Of a DNA stretch of 64,000 bases, positions 7,942 through 16,309 are shown in pieces. Each line of letters starts with the position of its first letter. Positions within the stretch are counted from its first letter, which is position 1. Source of the stretch: Hyphomicrobiales bacterium (lineage in GTDB: Bacteria > Pseudomonadota > Alphaproteobacteria > Rhizobiales > Xanthobacteraceae); NCBI GenBank assembly GCA_021732215.1, contig JAKFVL010000008.1, positions 1 to 64,000 of the forward strand. The letters run 5' to 3'. A model generated the notes under the pieces. It was given only the letters and a program-made list of their open reading frames with translations, was not told the DNA's origin and ran no database searches. The position numbers and the translations under genes were made by a program.

Positions 7942-9750
7942 ATGCCTGTCCGCCAACTCCCTGAAACCATCGTCAACCGCATCGCCGCCGGCGAGGTGGT
8001 GGAGCGGCCTGCGAGCGCGGTGAAGGAACTGGTCGAGAACGCGATCGATGCGGGGGCGAGCCGGATCGAGATTTTCACCGACGGCGGCGGGCGGCGGCGC
8101 ATCACCATCACCGATGACGGCGCGGGCATGACGCGCGGCGACCTCGCGCTCGCGGTGGAGCGTCACGCGACCTCGAAACTCGACGACGAAGACCTGCTGC
8201 GGATTCGCACGCTCGGCTTTCGCGGCGAGGCCCTGCCCTCGATCGGGGCGGTGGCGCGGCTCGGCATCACCACACGGCACGCCAACGAGCCGCATGCGTG
8301 GGCGATGAGCGTCGATGCCGGCGCGAAGTCGGCGATTGCCCCTGCGGCGCTGACCCATGGCACCCGCGTCGAGGTCGCTGACCTGTTTTACGCGACGCCG
8401 GCACGGCTGAAATTTCTCAAGACCGACCGCACCGAAGGCGAAGCGATTCGCGAGGTGGTGCGGCGTCTTGCCATGGCGCGGCCGGATATCGCCTTCACCC
8501 TTGCGGGCGAGGAGCGCAGCCCCGTGACATGGGCGGCGGCCCTGCCCGGCGCGCCGGGACAACTGACGCGGCTCGGCGATATTCTGGGCACGGATTTTCG
8601 CGCCAGCGCCATCGAGGTGCGATCCGGGCGCGACGGCGTCAGCGTCGAAGGCTTTGCGGCCGCGCCGTCGCTGACCCGCGCCAACGCGCTGGGACAATAT
8701 CTGTTCGTCAACGGCCGGCCCGTTCGCGACAAGCTGATCCTGGGCGCGGTACGCGCGGCCTATGCGGATTATCTGCCACGTGACCGGCACCCGGTCGTCG
8801 CGCTGTTCGTCACGCTGGACAGCCAGGAGGTCGATGCCAATGTGCATCCTGCCAAGACCGAAGTGCGATTCCGTAACGCGGGTCTGGTGCGCGCGCTCAT
8901 CATTCACGCACTGAAAGAAGGGCTGGCGCGCGAAGGCCGCCGCACCGCTGCGAACGGCGGCGGCGCTGTGCTGTCGTCGTTCCGCCCGAACATTCCGCCG
9001 CGCGGCGGCTGGGACTGGCGTAATTCGCCGTCGTATCCCACAACAGCCGCTGCCGAAACGCGCGATGATTTCGTGCAAGGTTTTGCCGAGGTGGCGCAAT
9101 CCGGCTTCGATGTCGGAGCGCCATCAGCGGACGTTCGATTCGAGCAAGGCCCCGCTCCCGAACTGATCGACAAACCGCTCGGCGCGGCGCGCACGCAGAT
9201 TCACGAGACCTATATCGTGTCGCAGACGCGCGACGGCCTGATCGTGGTGGATCAGCACGCAGCCCACGAGCGCATCGTCTACGAACGGCTGAAGGCCTCA
9301 CTCGAACGCAACGGCGTGGCGCGGCAGATCCTGCTGATTCCCGAGATCGTCGAGATGGACGAGGCGACGGTGGAGAAGCTGCTCGCGCAGGCGGACGAAC
9401 TGGAAAGGTTCGGTCTCGCCATCGAATCGTTCGGCCCCGGCGCGCTGGCAGTGCGCGAAACGCCGTCGCTGCTCGGCAAGACCAACGCCGCGGCACTGCT
9501 GCGCGATCTCGCCGAACACATGGCGGAATGGGACGAGGCGCTGCCGCTGGAGCGGCGGCTGATGCACGTGGCCGCGACCATGGCGTGCCATGGTTCGGTG
9601 CGCGCAGGGCGTATCCTCAAGCCGGAGGAAATGAACGCGCTGCTGCGCGAGATGGAAGTGACGCCCAACTCCGGCCAGTGCAATCATGGCCGGCCGACTT
9701 ACGTCGAACTGAAGCTCGCGGACATCGAGAAGCTGTTCGGACGGCGCTAG
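7942..9750 (+). CDS. mutL: DNA mismatch repair protein MutL
   Basis: 602 aa. An N-terminal GHKL ATPase is followed by a transducer domain and a C-terminal dimerisation domain. Motifs: ENAIDAGAS, TDDGAGM, GFRGEALPSIGAVA and the NVHPAKTEVRF transducer motif. The C-terminal half carries DQHAAHERIVYE, matching the DQHAx2Ex4E endonuclease motif, with ACHGSVRAG and CNHGRPTYV. It is therefore expected to be a nicking MutL, consistent with lineages without MutH. The frame is open from 7897, but MPVRQLPETIVNRIAAGE is the typical start, so I chose the ATG at 7942. Confidence 0.96.
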   Translation: MPVRQLPETIVNRIAAGEVVERPASAVKELVENAIDAGASRIEIFTDGGGRRRITITDDGAGMTRGDLALAVERHATSKLDDEDLLRIRTLGFRGEALPSIGAVARLGITTRHANEPHAWAMSVDAGAKSAIAPAALTHGTRVEVADLFYATPARLKFLKTDRTEGEAIREVVRRLAMARPDIAFTLAGEERSPVTWAAALPGAPGQLTRLGDILGTDFRASAIEVRSGRDGVSVEGFAAAPSLTRANALGQYLFVNGRPVRDKLILGAVRAAYADYLPRDRHPVVALFVTLDSQEVDANVHPAKTEVRFRNAGLVRALIIHALKEGLAREGRRTAANGGGAVLSSFRPNIPPRGGWDWRNSPSYPTTAAAETRDDFVQGFAEVAQSGFDVGAPSADVRFEQGPAPELIDKPLGAARTQIHETYIVSQTRDGLIVVDQHAAHERIVYERLKASLERNGVARQILLIPEIVEMDEATVEKLLAQADELERFGLAIESFGPGALAVRETPSLLGKTNAAALLRDLAEHMAEWDEALPLERRLMHVAATMACHGSVRAGRILKPEEMNALLREMEVTPNSGQCNHGRPTYVELKLADIEKLFGRR

Positions 9751-9753
9751 CTG

Positions 9754-9981
9754 TTAGCGCGCGAGAAGAGCGATCAGCTTCTTCATGCCGTAGAAGAAGA
9801 AAAACAACCCAAAGCTGAGAATGAAAGGGACCGGTCCGATATCGATCAAGGTGTCGACGAAATAGCCCGGAACATCCCTCAGCTCGAACTGCATGGACCA
9901 GAGCGCAAGCGCCATCACCAGAAGTGCTGGAAGCGCTCCGATGAATGTGAGAATGAGAAAGACAGTCAGCGCTTTCTGCAT
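9754..9981 (-). CDS. Small membrane protein, unknown function
   Basis: 75 aa with two hydrophobic stretches (about residues 5-28 and 50-66), separated by an amphipathic segment (FELRDVPGYFVDTLIDIG) and ending with a basic tail. It is convergent with mutL, whose stop lies 3 bases from this gene's stop. No family is recognised. Support is compositional (clean two-helix topology and a sensible start), and there is no strong Shine-Dalgarno sequence. Confidence 0.6.
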   Translation of the reverse strand: MQKALTVFLILTFIGALPALLVMALALWSMQFELRDVPGYFVDTLIDIGPVPFILSFGLFFFFYGMKKLIALLAR

Positions 9982-9988
9982 TTTTCCT

Positions 9989-10113
9989 CGTCATGCCGGG
10001 CATAGCCGTTCGAGGAACGGCGTCGCTTCGCTCGCCTATGACCCGGCCATCCACGTCTTCTCTTTCGATATGCTGTAAGGCGTGGATCACCGGGTCAAGC
10101 CCGGTGATGACGA
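9989..10113. repeat. Intergenic palindromic repeat (family R2)
   Basis: Contains the modules TCATGCCGGGCATAGCC, AACGGCGTCGCTTCGCTCGC and CCATCCACGTCTT, then CGTGGATCACCGGG and GGTGATGACGA. Outer and inner arms pair with each other (GTCATGCCGGG with CCCGGTGATGAC; ATCCACG with CGTGGAT). Close copies lie at 60112-60240 and, in shorter or rearranged form, at 41553-41667 and 56751-56833. It ends 4 bases before the rsmD stop. Confidence 0.8.
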
Positions 10114-10117
10114 CTCA

Positions 10118-10681
10118 TCAAATTGATGCAGGCGCTCTCAAAAAAACAAACTCCGTATCGTCGTACGCGCGGCGTTCAAGTTCTTCATAACCACTGGGCG
10201 TTGCAAGCGCAGCAGCCTTCGATTCCTCGACGATCACCAGCGCCCCCGGCGTCAGCCATTTACCCTCGATCAATGATGCCAGCGCTTTCTCTGCCAGCCC
10301 CTGGTTGTAGGGCGGATCGAGGAACGCCAGCGAGAACGGCTCGACCGGATAGCACGGCCCGAGTTGCGTCGCATCGCGGCGGAACACCCGCGTCACGCCG
10401 CCGAGCCCGAGTGCCTCGACATTGTTGCGCAGGAGCGCTCTTGCTTCCGCGCCGTTGTCGACGAACAGCGCGAACGCTGCGCCGCGCGAGATCGCCTCGA
10501 TGCCGAGTGCGCCGGTGCCCGCGAACAGATCGAGCACCCGCGCCCCAATGAGCGGGTTCTCATAGGCATGCATCAGGATATTGAACAGCGACTCGCGCAG
10601 GCGATCGGCTGTGGGGCGGATCGCCTGCGACGATGGCCCTGCGATATTCCGCCCGCGCAGGCGTCCTCCAACGACGCGCAT
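10118..10681 (-). CDS. rsmD: 16S rRNA (guanine-966-N2) methyltransferase RsmD
   Basis: 187 aa from the ATG at 10681 (MRVVGGRLRGRNI). The open frame extends further upstream only through an R1 repeat, so the longer reading is rejected. Family motifs: RPTADRLRESLFNIL, the SAM-binding VLDLFAGTGALGIEAISRG and the catalytic FLDPPYNQGL (DPPY). The family methylates G966 of 16S rRNA during 30S assembly. The rluB-like gene lies upstream on the same strand, separated by an R1 repeat, so an rRNA-modification pair is plausible. Confidence 0.95.
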   Translation of the reverse strand: MRVVGGRLRGRNIAGPSSQAIRPTADRLRESLFNILMHAYENPLIGARVLDLFAGTGALGIEAISRGAAFALFVDNGAEARALLRNNVEALGLGGVTRVFRRDATQLGPCYPVEPFSLAFLDPPYNQGLAEKALASLIEGKWLTPGALVIVEESKAAALATPSGYEELERRAYDDTEFVFLRAPASI

Positions 10682-10706
10682 CACGAGCTCGCTGCACTGG
10701 TTGCCA

Positions 10707-10845
10707 TCCCTCCCCCGCGAAGCGTGGGGAGAGTGGCGCGAATGAGCATTAGCGAATGGAGCGCCGGGTGGGGACAAACCGAAGCGCCAGACCCCCACCC
10801 CGGCCTCCGCTTCGCCTGGCCGACCCTCCCCGCAAGGGGGAGGGA
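10707..10845. repeat. R1 palindromic repeat between rsmD and the pseudouridine synthase gene
   Basis: About 140 bp made of two hairpins: CCCTCCCCC-GCGAAGCG-TGGGGAG on the left and GACCCTCCCCGCAAGGGGGAGG on the right. The centre is GCGCCGGGTGGGG, pairing with the CCCCCACCCCGGC region. Copies are at 13728, 16162, 35174 and 55976, and a part is at 1-35. It is the commonest repeat in this window. Confidence 0.85.
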
Positions 10846-10865
10846 TTTTTCAAACGCCGAACACA

Positions 10866-13133
10866 TTATTCATCCAGCGGCGTCAGATCGCGCTTGCCGT
10901 GATAGCCGCGCTTCGGGCGCTTCGGCGGACCGGAGGCCGCCGCTTCATCTTCGTTACGCGCCCGCGCATCATCCCCGCCGCTGCGCGTCACCAGCACGCG
11001 GCGGCCCTTGCGGTCGGCAATCAGACCGGACTTGCCTTTCGGCTTGAACGGCTTTTTGCCGCGCGGCGCATCGTCGCCAGCGTCGGCATCGTGGCGCTGC
11101 TCTGGAATCTTGAAGTCCGCGCCGGAAAGCATGGCGATGCGATCGCCAAGCTGGTCGCGCAGCACGCGGGTCTTGACCTCCTCGGCCTGACCTTCTGCGA
11201 TCTCAGCCAACTGGAAAGGTCCGTAAGAAATGCGAATCAGCCGATTCACCTCGAGCCCGAGATGCGCCATGACGTTGCGCACCTCGCGGTTCTTGCCTTC
11301 GCGGATCGCGAACACGATCCAGACGTTGGAACCCTGATCGCGCTCCAAGGTCGCATCGATCGAACCATACTTGACGCCATCGACCTCGACACCCTTTTTC
11401 AGCGCGTCGAGTTGCGCCTGCGTGACCTCGCCATGGGCGCGAACGCGATAACGCCGCAGCCAGCCGGTGTCCGGCAGTTCGAGCGTGCGCGCGAGACCGC
11501 CGTCGTTGGTGAGCAGCAGCAGGCCTTCGGTGTTGAAGTCGAGCCGGCCGATGCTGATGAGGCGCGGCAGACCTTCCGGCAGATTGTCGAACACCGTCGG
11601 ACGGCCTTCCGGATCGTCGTGCGTCGTCATCAGGCCTTTCGGCTTGTGATAGAGAAACAGCCGCGTGCGCTCGCGTTCCGGCAATGGCTTGCCGTCCACC
11701 AGCACCACATCGCGCGACGTGACATCGAGCGCAGGCGAGTTGATGATGCGGCCGTTCACCGAGACTCGGCCCTGCGTCACCCATTCCTCGGCATCGCGGC
11801 GCGAGCATAGCCCGGCGCGCGAAATCAGCTTGGCGATGCGTTCGCCTGGCTTCTTCGGTGCAGGTTCGGCACGCGCCGGACGCCTGTCGAAATCCGGCTT
11901 GCGCTCGCGATATTCGCCTCGCCCGCCAAACGCCGGACGCTTGGCGAAAATCTGGCTGTCGTCTTCATTGTCGCGACGCGGACGCTCGCCGCCTGCGCTG
12001 CGCGGATGCTCCTGCCAGTCGGAACGCGCACGCGGCGCGCGATCTTCACGGGGCCGGTCGAAGCGCGGTCGATCGCCTTGCGGGCGATCTTCTCCTGGCC
12101 TGTCGAACTTGCGCGGGCCGCTGTCGGATCGCTCCGCACGCGCGGGCCGATCGCCATACTCACGGCGCGGAGCGCGATCGTCACGACCGCGAGGTTTGAA
12201 GGCCCGATCCCCGCGATCTTCGCGCGGCTTGAAAGAGCGCTCGCCGCGATCCTCACGCGGTTTAAACGGGCGATCTCCGCGATCTTCGCGGGGCTTGTAG
12301 GGCCGCTTCTCGCCGAACTTCTTGTCCTCGCGAGGCTTAAAGGAGCGCTCACCACGGTCCTCACGGGGTTTGAACGGGCGATCTCCGCGATCCTCGCGGG
12401 GCTTGTACGGGGCGCGACCTTCACTACGATCCTCACGCGGTTTGAACGAGCGTTCACCGCGATCTTCACGCGGCTTATATGGCGCACGATCCTCGCGTGG
12501 CTTGTAGGGCCGCTTCTCGCTGAACTTCTTGTCTTCGAACCGGCCGGCTGGACGCGGCGCACGATCACCGTATTCACGGCGCGGGGCGCGATCGTCACGA
12601 TCGCTAGGTTTGAAGGGACGGTCGCCACCATCGCGAGGCTTGAAGGAGCGCTCGCCGCGATCTTCACGCGGTTTGAACGGACGATCCCCTCGATCTTCAC
12701 GAGGTTTGAATGGGCGATCTCCACCATCGCGGGTCTTGAACGAACGTGCTTCGCCACGATCTTCGCGCGGCTTGAAGGTGCGTTCGCCGCGATCCTCACG
12801 CGGCTTGAACGGACGATCTCCGCGATCCTCGCGGGGCTTATAAGGGGCGCGACCTTCACCGCGATCTTCGCGCGGCTTGTAGGGCCGCTTCTCGCCGAAT
12901 GGTTTGTCGCCGAACTTCTTGTCGCCAAACTTGCGATCACCAAATCTTCCAGCAGATTTTGGAGCGGATGAGCGCGCCGGACGATCGTCGCGCGAACGTG
13001 GACCAGCTGAGCGGCCTTCCGAACGGCCCCCTTCACGCTTCTGGCCGCCAGCGCCGAAGCCGCCTTTACCGCGCGGCGGACCGCTGCGCGGCCCACGCGA
13101 ACGGCCGTTGTCTTTATTGTCATCGCGGGGCAT
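10866..13133 (-). CDS. RluB/RsuA-family pseudouridine synthase with a ~400-residue repetitive N-terminal extension
   Basis: 755 aa from the ATG at 13133. Residues from about 426 are a normal RsuA/RluB/RluE-type enzyme: an S4 RNA-binding domain (GERIAKLISRAGLCSRRDAE), then the catalytic GRLDFNTEGLLLLTNDG with the nucleophilic Asp (about residue 526), and EGKNREVRNVMAHLGLEV. Residues 30-420 are a degenerate array of 10-12-residue units of the form EDRGDRPFKPR / EDRGERSFKPR, with about 18 copies, interrupted by two longer RDDRAPRREYGDR blocks. It is highly charged and predicted disordered, probably an RNA-contacting tail. A basic tail follows the catalytic domain. It is divergent from tadA, with a 138 bp spacer. 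Confidence 0.93.
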   Translation of the reverse strand: MPRDDNKDNGRSRGPRSGPPRGKGGFGAGGQKREGGRSEGRSAGPRSRDDRPARSSAPKSAGRFGDRKFGDKKFGDKPFGEKRPYKPREDRGEGRAPYKPREDRGDRPFKPREDRGERTFKPREDRGEARSFKTRDGGDRPFKPREDRGDRPFKPREDRGERSFKPRDGGDRPFKPSDRDDRAPRREYGDRAPRPAGRFEDKKFSEKRPYKPREDRAPYKPREDRGERSFKPREDRSEGRAPYKPREDRGDRPFKPREDRGERSFKPREDKKFGEKRPYKPREDRGDRPFKPREDRGERSFKPREDRGDRAFKPRGRDDRAPRREYGDRPARAERSDSGPRKFDRPGEDRPQGDRPRFDRPREDRAPRARSDWQEHPRSAGGERPRRDNEDDSQIFAKRPAFGGRGEYRERKPDFDRRPARAEPAPKKPGERIAKLISRAGLCSRRDAEEWVTQGRVSVNGRIINSPALDVTSRDVVLVDGKPLPERERTRLFLYHKPKGLMTTHDDPEGRPTVFDNLPEGLPRLISIGRLDFNTEGLLLLTNDGGLARTLELPDTGWLRRYRVRAHGEVTQAQLDALKKGVEVDGVKYGSIDATLERDQGSNVWIVFAIREGKNREVRNVMAHLGLEVNRLIRISYGPFQLAEIAEGQAEEVKTRVLRDQLGDRIAMLSGADFKIPEQRHDADAGDDAPRGKKPFKPKGKSGLIADRKGRRVLVTRSGGDDARARNEDEAAASGPPKRPKRGYHGKRDLTPLDE

Positions 13134-13271
13134 GAAACGTCTCACTTCGGATTTTTGCGCACGATCCCGATCCGAAAGCCGGCCTCATCCCCGGATCGCA
13201 TCCGGGACAAACCTTTTCGGGATTCATGCTGTGGCGCGCCTGATAACAGAGTTTGTTGTGAGAGACCACTT

Positions 13272-13718
13272 ATGACAGCCCGATCTTTGATGGATTTGGC
13301 GCTGAAACAGGCCCAAAACGCGGAAAAGTCAGGCGAAGTACCGATCGGCTGCGTGATCGTGCGCGACGGCGAGGTCATCGCCTCGGCCGGCAACCGCACC
13401 ATCGCCGACCGCGACCCGACCGCCCACGCCGAAATCCTGGCGATCCGCGAGGCCGCGCGCATCCTCGGCAGCGAGCGCCTGACCGGCTGCGACCTCTACG
13501 TAACGCTGGAGCCCTGCGCGATGTGCGCCGGTGCGATCTCGTTCGCGCGCATCCGGCGGCTCTATTACGGCGCACCCGACCCGAAGGGCGGTGGCATCGA
13601 TCATGGCGGTCGCTTTTTCAGCCAACCAACCTGCCATCACGCCCCGGAGGTCTACCCCTCGGTCGGCGAGACGGAGGCGGCGGAACTGCTGCGGGAGTTT
13701 TTCAAGAAGCGGCGGTAG
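13272..13718 (+). CDS. tadA: tRNA-specific adenosine deaminase TadA
   Basis: 148 aa. Converts A34 to inosine in the tRNA anticodon wobble position. Zinc cytidine-deaminase-like motifs: HAE at 52-54 (His ligand, Glu proton shuttle) and PCAMC at 81-85 (two Cys ligands). The RFFSQPTCHH loop near 115-125 is typical of bacterial TadA. The frame is open upstream, but the ATG at 13272 gives the standard length. It is divergent from the pseudouridine synthase gene. Confidence 0.95.
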   Translation: MTARSLMDLALKQAQNAEKSGEVPIGCVIVRDGEVIASAGNRTIADRDPTAHAEILAIREAARILGSERLTGCDLYVTLEPCAMCAGAISFARIRRLYYGAPDPKGGGIDHGGRFFSQPTCHHAPEVYPSVGETEAAELLREFFKKRR

Positions 13719-13727
13719 CGACCTTTA

Positions 13728-13844
13728 CCTCTCCCCGTTTTTACGGGGAGAGGTCGGACTGCGCAGCAGTCCGGGTGGGGGGCTACTGCACAATCTTCAC
13801 ACCCCTCACCCCGACCCTCTCCCCGCCCGCGGGGAGAGGGAGAA
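13728..13844. repeat. R1-type palindromic repeat (variant)
   Basis: Two hairpins: CTCTCCCCGTTTTTACGGGGAGAG on the left and CTCTCCCCGCCCGCGGGGAGAG on the right, linked by GTCCGGGTGGGGG and CACCCCGAC. It sits between the convergent tadA and hydrolase genes and could end transcription from both. The loops differ from the other R1 copies, so it is a divergent member. Confidence 0.75.
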
Positions 13845-13847
13845 AAA

Positions 13848-14750
13848 TCAACCGCCGAGAAAATCCAGCAGCGCGGCCGCCGTCGCCTCCGGGTCTTCCT
13901 CCGTCAAAAAATGCCCCGAGTTCACAGGCTGGCCGCGCACGTTGGTCGCCCAGGTTTTCCAGACATCGAGCGGCGTCGCGGCCGATTGCGCGATACCGGC
14001 ATTGCCCCACAGCGCCAGCATCGGGATCGTGATCTTCGTTCCCGCATCCTTGTCAGCCTTGTCGTGGTCGAAATCGAGCGTCGCGCCGGCGCGGTAATCC
14101 TCGCACATGGCGTGGATGCGCAGCGGATCGCGGAACGCAGCCAAGTAATGCTCGAGCGCGCGCGGATCGAACACGCTGAGGTCCTTTGTGTGCGACCAGC
14201 TCGAGAGCTTGTTCTTCAGATAGAAGTCCGGATTGCCGCCGAGCAGCGTCTCCGGCAAGGGGGCAGGCTGCGCGAGAAACGGCCAGTGATAGACCTTCAA
14301 GGCGAACCTGTAGTCCATCTTCAGCCAGTAATCGTAGGTCGGCATGATGTCGAGCGTGGCGAGCTTCGACAGCCGCCCCGGATGATCGAGCGCGAGACGA
14401 TAGGAGACACGGCCGCCGCGATCGTGGCCTGCAAGAGCGAAATGCACGTGGCCGAGCTTTTCCATCGCATCGACCATGGCTTGCGCCATCGCGCGCTTCG
14501 AATACGGCATGTGCTGCGCGTCGCTCTTGGGCACGTCGGACCAGCCGTAGCCGGGCAAATCCGCGATCACGAGCGAAAATTTCTCCGCGAGCTTCGGCGC
14601 CACGCGATGCCACATCACATGGGTCTGCGAGAATCCGTGCAGCAGCAACAGCGGCGGCCCCTTGCCGCCTGTCCGCGCGAAGATGCGTCCGCTGCCGGTG
14701 TTGATCCACTCAGACCCGAAGCCTGGAAAAAGATCGGCGAGATCAGCCAT
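13848..14750 (-). CDS. Alpha/beta hydrolase, fluoroacetate dehalogenase (FAc-DEX/DehH1) type
   Basis: 300 aa, collinear over its whole length with the R. palustris fluoroacetate dehalogenase (RPA1163) as I remember it. All residues reported for that active site occupy the same numbers: nucleophile Asp110 in GHDRGGR, Arg111 and Arg114 (carboxylate binding), Asp134, the fluoride pocket His155-Trp156 and Tyr219, and catalytic His280 in SGHF. The oxyanion segment HGFSQTH is at 38-44. Likely activity is hydrolytic defluorination or dehalogenation of haloacetates; epoxide hydrolase or another haloacid substrate cannot be excluded. It is cytoplasmic, with no signal peptide. It is convergent with tadA and divergent from the acyl-CoA dehydrogenase gene. 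Confidence 0.88.
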   Translation of the reverse strand: MADLADLFPGFGSEWINTGSGRIFARTGGKGPPLLLLHGFSQTHVMWHRVAPKLAEKFSLVIADLPGYGWSDVPKSDAQHMPYSKRAMAQAMVDAMEKLGHVHFALAGHDRGGRVSYRLALDHPGRLSKLATLDIMPTYDYWLKMDYRFALKVYHWPFLAQPAPLPETLLGGNPDFYLKNKLSSWSHTKDLSVFDPRALEHYLAAFRDPLRIHAMCEDYRAGATLDFDHDKADKDAGTKITIPMLALWGNAGIAQSAATPLDVWKTWATNVRGQPVNSGHFLTEEDPEATAAALLDFLGG

Positions 14751-14907
14751 GCAATGTTCCGTTCTGCGGAATGGGATGCGGATACTAGGGCGCAGGCGCG
14801 CCGAGAGCTACCGGTTCGCAGGCCTGCGTCCCGCTGCGGATATGTACGAGCGCGGCCCGTTCGCGGTAAAACCGGCTCATTCACAAAGAGCAGAACAGGG
14901 AAACGTC

Positions 14908-16140
14908 ATGGCCATCGATTTCGAAATTCCGCCGGAAGCCAAGGAAGTCCGCGAGCGCGTGCGCAAATGGGTGCAGAGCGAATGCATTCCTGCCGAAAAG
15001 GAACTGGACTCCAAGCCGCTCCCTGACGTGCTGGGACCGCTGCGAAAGAAGGCGCGCGCGCAAGGCTTGTGGTGCCCGTTCGTGCCGGAAGAATACGGCG
15101 GCATGGGCCTCGGCCCGCTGGCCAATGCGCTGGTGCAGATGGAGCTGGGGGAAAGCTCGCTCGGCGCGCTGTCGATGAACACGCAAGGTCCGGACGATGC
15201 GTCGATGATGACGATCCTGACCCACGGCAACGGCTATCAGAAAGACAAATTCCTCAAGCCGCTGCTCAACGGCGACAAGCGCATCTGCTTCTCGATGACG
15301 GAGAAAGCGTCGGGCGCCGACGCCACTGGCATGCAGACCCGCGCAGTAAAGGACGGCAAGGGCAATTACGTGCTCAACGGCGAAAAGTGGTTCTCGTCGT
15401 CGGCGAGCGTCGCCAACATGGCTCTGGTAATGGCCAAGACCAATCCGGAAGCGCCGCGCCACCGGCAGTTCTCGACCTTTATCGTCGAGCTGCCGAACCC
15501 CGGCTACACAATCAAACGCAACGTCCACAACATGGCGATCGAAGGCGAGCATGACGACGTGCTCAAGGGCGGCCATTCGGAAATCGTGTTGAAGGACCTC
15601 GTCGTGCCCGAAGCAAACCTGCTTGGCGGCGAAGGCAACGGCTTCAACATGGGGCAGCATCGCCTCGCCTACGGACGCCTGCGCCACGGCATGCACAACG
15701 TCGCCAAGGCGCAACGCGCGCTCGACATGGCGGTGGCGCACGTTACCAAGCGCTCGACGTTCGGGCAGTTGCTCGCTGATCGTCAGGCGGTGCAGTTCAT
15801 GCTCGCCGAATGCGCCACGCAGCTCTACATCGGCCGCTTGATGTTGCTGCACATCGCCTACAAGGCCGAAAAGGGCCTCGACCTGACGCAGGAAAACTCG
15901 ATCGCGAAGGTGTATCTTGCGCACATGGTGCATCATGTGATCGACACGGCGATCCAGCTTCACGGCGCGCTCGGCTTCAGCCTCGATACGCCGCTCGCCA
16001 AGTGGTACACGCAGGTGCGTTCGCAGCGCCTCGTCGACGGGCCGGATGAAGTGCATCGCTGGAAGGTCGGCCGCAACGTGATCAAGGCCTACAAGCAATA
16101 TGGCTCGACGGCACTGGCTGCGGGCGGCGATTTGCTTTAA
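14908..16140 (+). CDS. Acyl-CoA dehydrogenase family protein
   Basis: 410 aa FAD flavoprotein. Start at the ATG 14908, with AGGG 7 bases upstream; the frame is open further upstream but lacks family sequence. Motifs: FSMTEKASGADATGMQTRA (FAD/substrate motif), NGEKWFSSSAS, the R-x-x-FG motif (RSTFGQLLADRQAVQFMLA) and QLHGALGFSLDTPLAKWYTQVRSQRLVDGPDEVHR at the end. The family oxidises acyl-CoA thioesters at the alpha-beta bond and passes electrons to ETF; it resembles the ACAD10/11-like long-chain group. The substrate cannot be read from sequence. It is divergent from the dehalogenase-like gene with a 157 bp spacer. Confidence 0.9.
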   Translation: MAIDFEIPPEAKEVRERVRKWVQSECIPAEKELDSKPLPDVLGPLRKKARAQGLWCPFVPEEYGGMGLGPLANALVQMELGESSLGALSMNTQGPDDASMMTILTHGNGYQKDKFLKPLLNGDKRICFSMTEKASGADATGMQTRAVKDGKGNYVLNGEKWFSSSASVANMALVMAKTNPEAPRHRQFSTFIVELPNPGYTIKRNVHNMAIEGEHDDVLKGGHSEIVLKDLVVPEANLLGGEGNGFNMGQHRLAYGRLRHGMHNVAKAQRALDMAVAHVTKRSTFGQLLADRQAVQFMLAECATQLYIGRLMLLHIAYKAEKGLDLTQENSIAKVYLAHMVHHVIDTAIQLHGALGFSLDTPLAKWYTQVRSQRLVDGPDEVHRWKVGRNVIKAYKQYGSTALAAGGDLL

Positions 16141-16161
16141 CCGTGAACGTCTAACTCTTGA

Positions 16162-16299
16162 TCCCTCCCCCATTAGTGGGGAGGGTGGCGCGAGTGAGCG
16201 ATAGCGAAACGGAGCGCCGGGTGGGGGTTCTGGGAACGGCCCCCACCCCGGCCTCCGCTACGCTCGGCCGACCCTCCCCACGCTTCGCGGAGGAGGGAT
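16162..16299. repeat. R1 palindromic repeat between acyl-CoA dehydrogenase gene and purD
   Basis: A full R1 copy: a left CCCTCCCCC-ATTAGTGGGGAGGG hairpin, a GGCGCGAGTGAGCGATAGCGA link, a GCGCCGGGTGGGGG core, and a right hairpin GACCCTCCCCACG-CTTCGCGGAGGAGGG. It lies between two convergent genes. Confidence 0.85.
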
Positions 16300-16309
16300 A
16301 CTGCGAACA

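Noticed and set aside
11860-13050. Possible CRISPR array
   Set aside because: The repeat units are contiguous with degenerate copies and no unique spacers, and translate as a protein repeat; no cas genes.
11825-13123. 432-aa and other long frames in the tandem-repeat region, on both strands
   Set aside because: These are frame-shifted or antisense readings of the repetitive N-terminus of the pseudouridine synthase.
14662-14907. Longer N-terminus for the acyl-CoA dehydrogenase
   Set aside because: The extra 82 codons overlap the divergent hydrolase gene and show no family similarity; the ATG at 14908 has a ribosome binding site.
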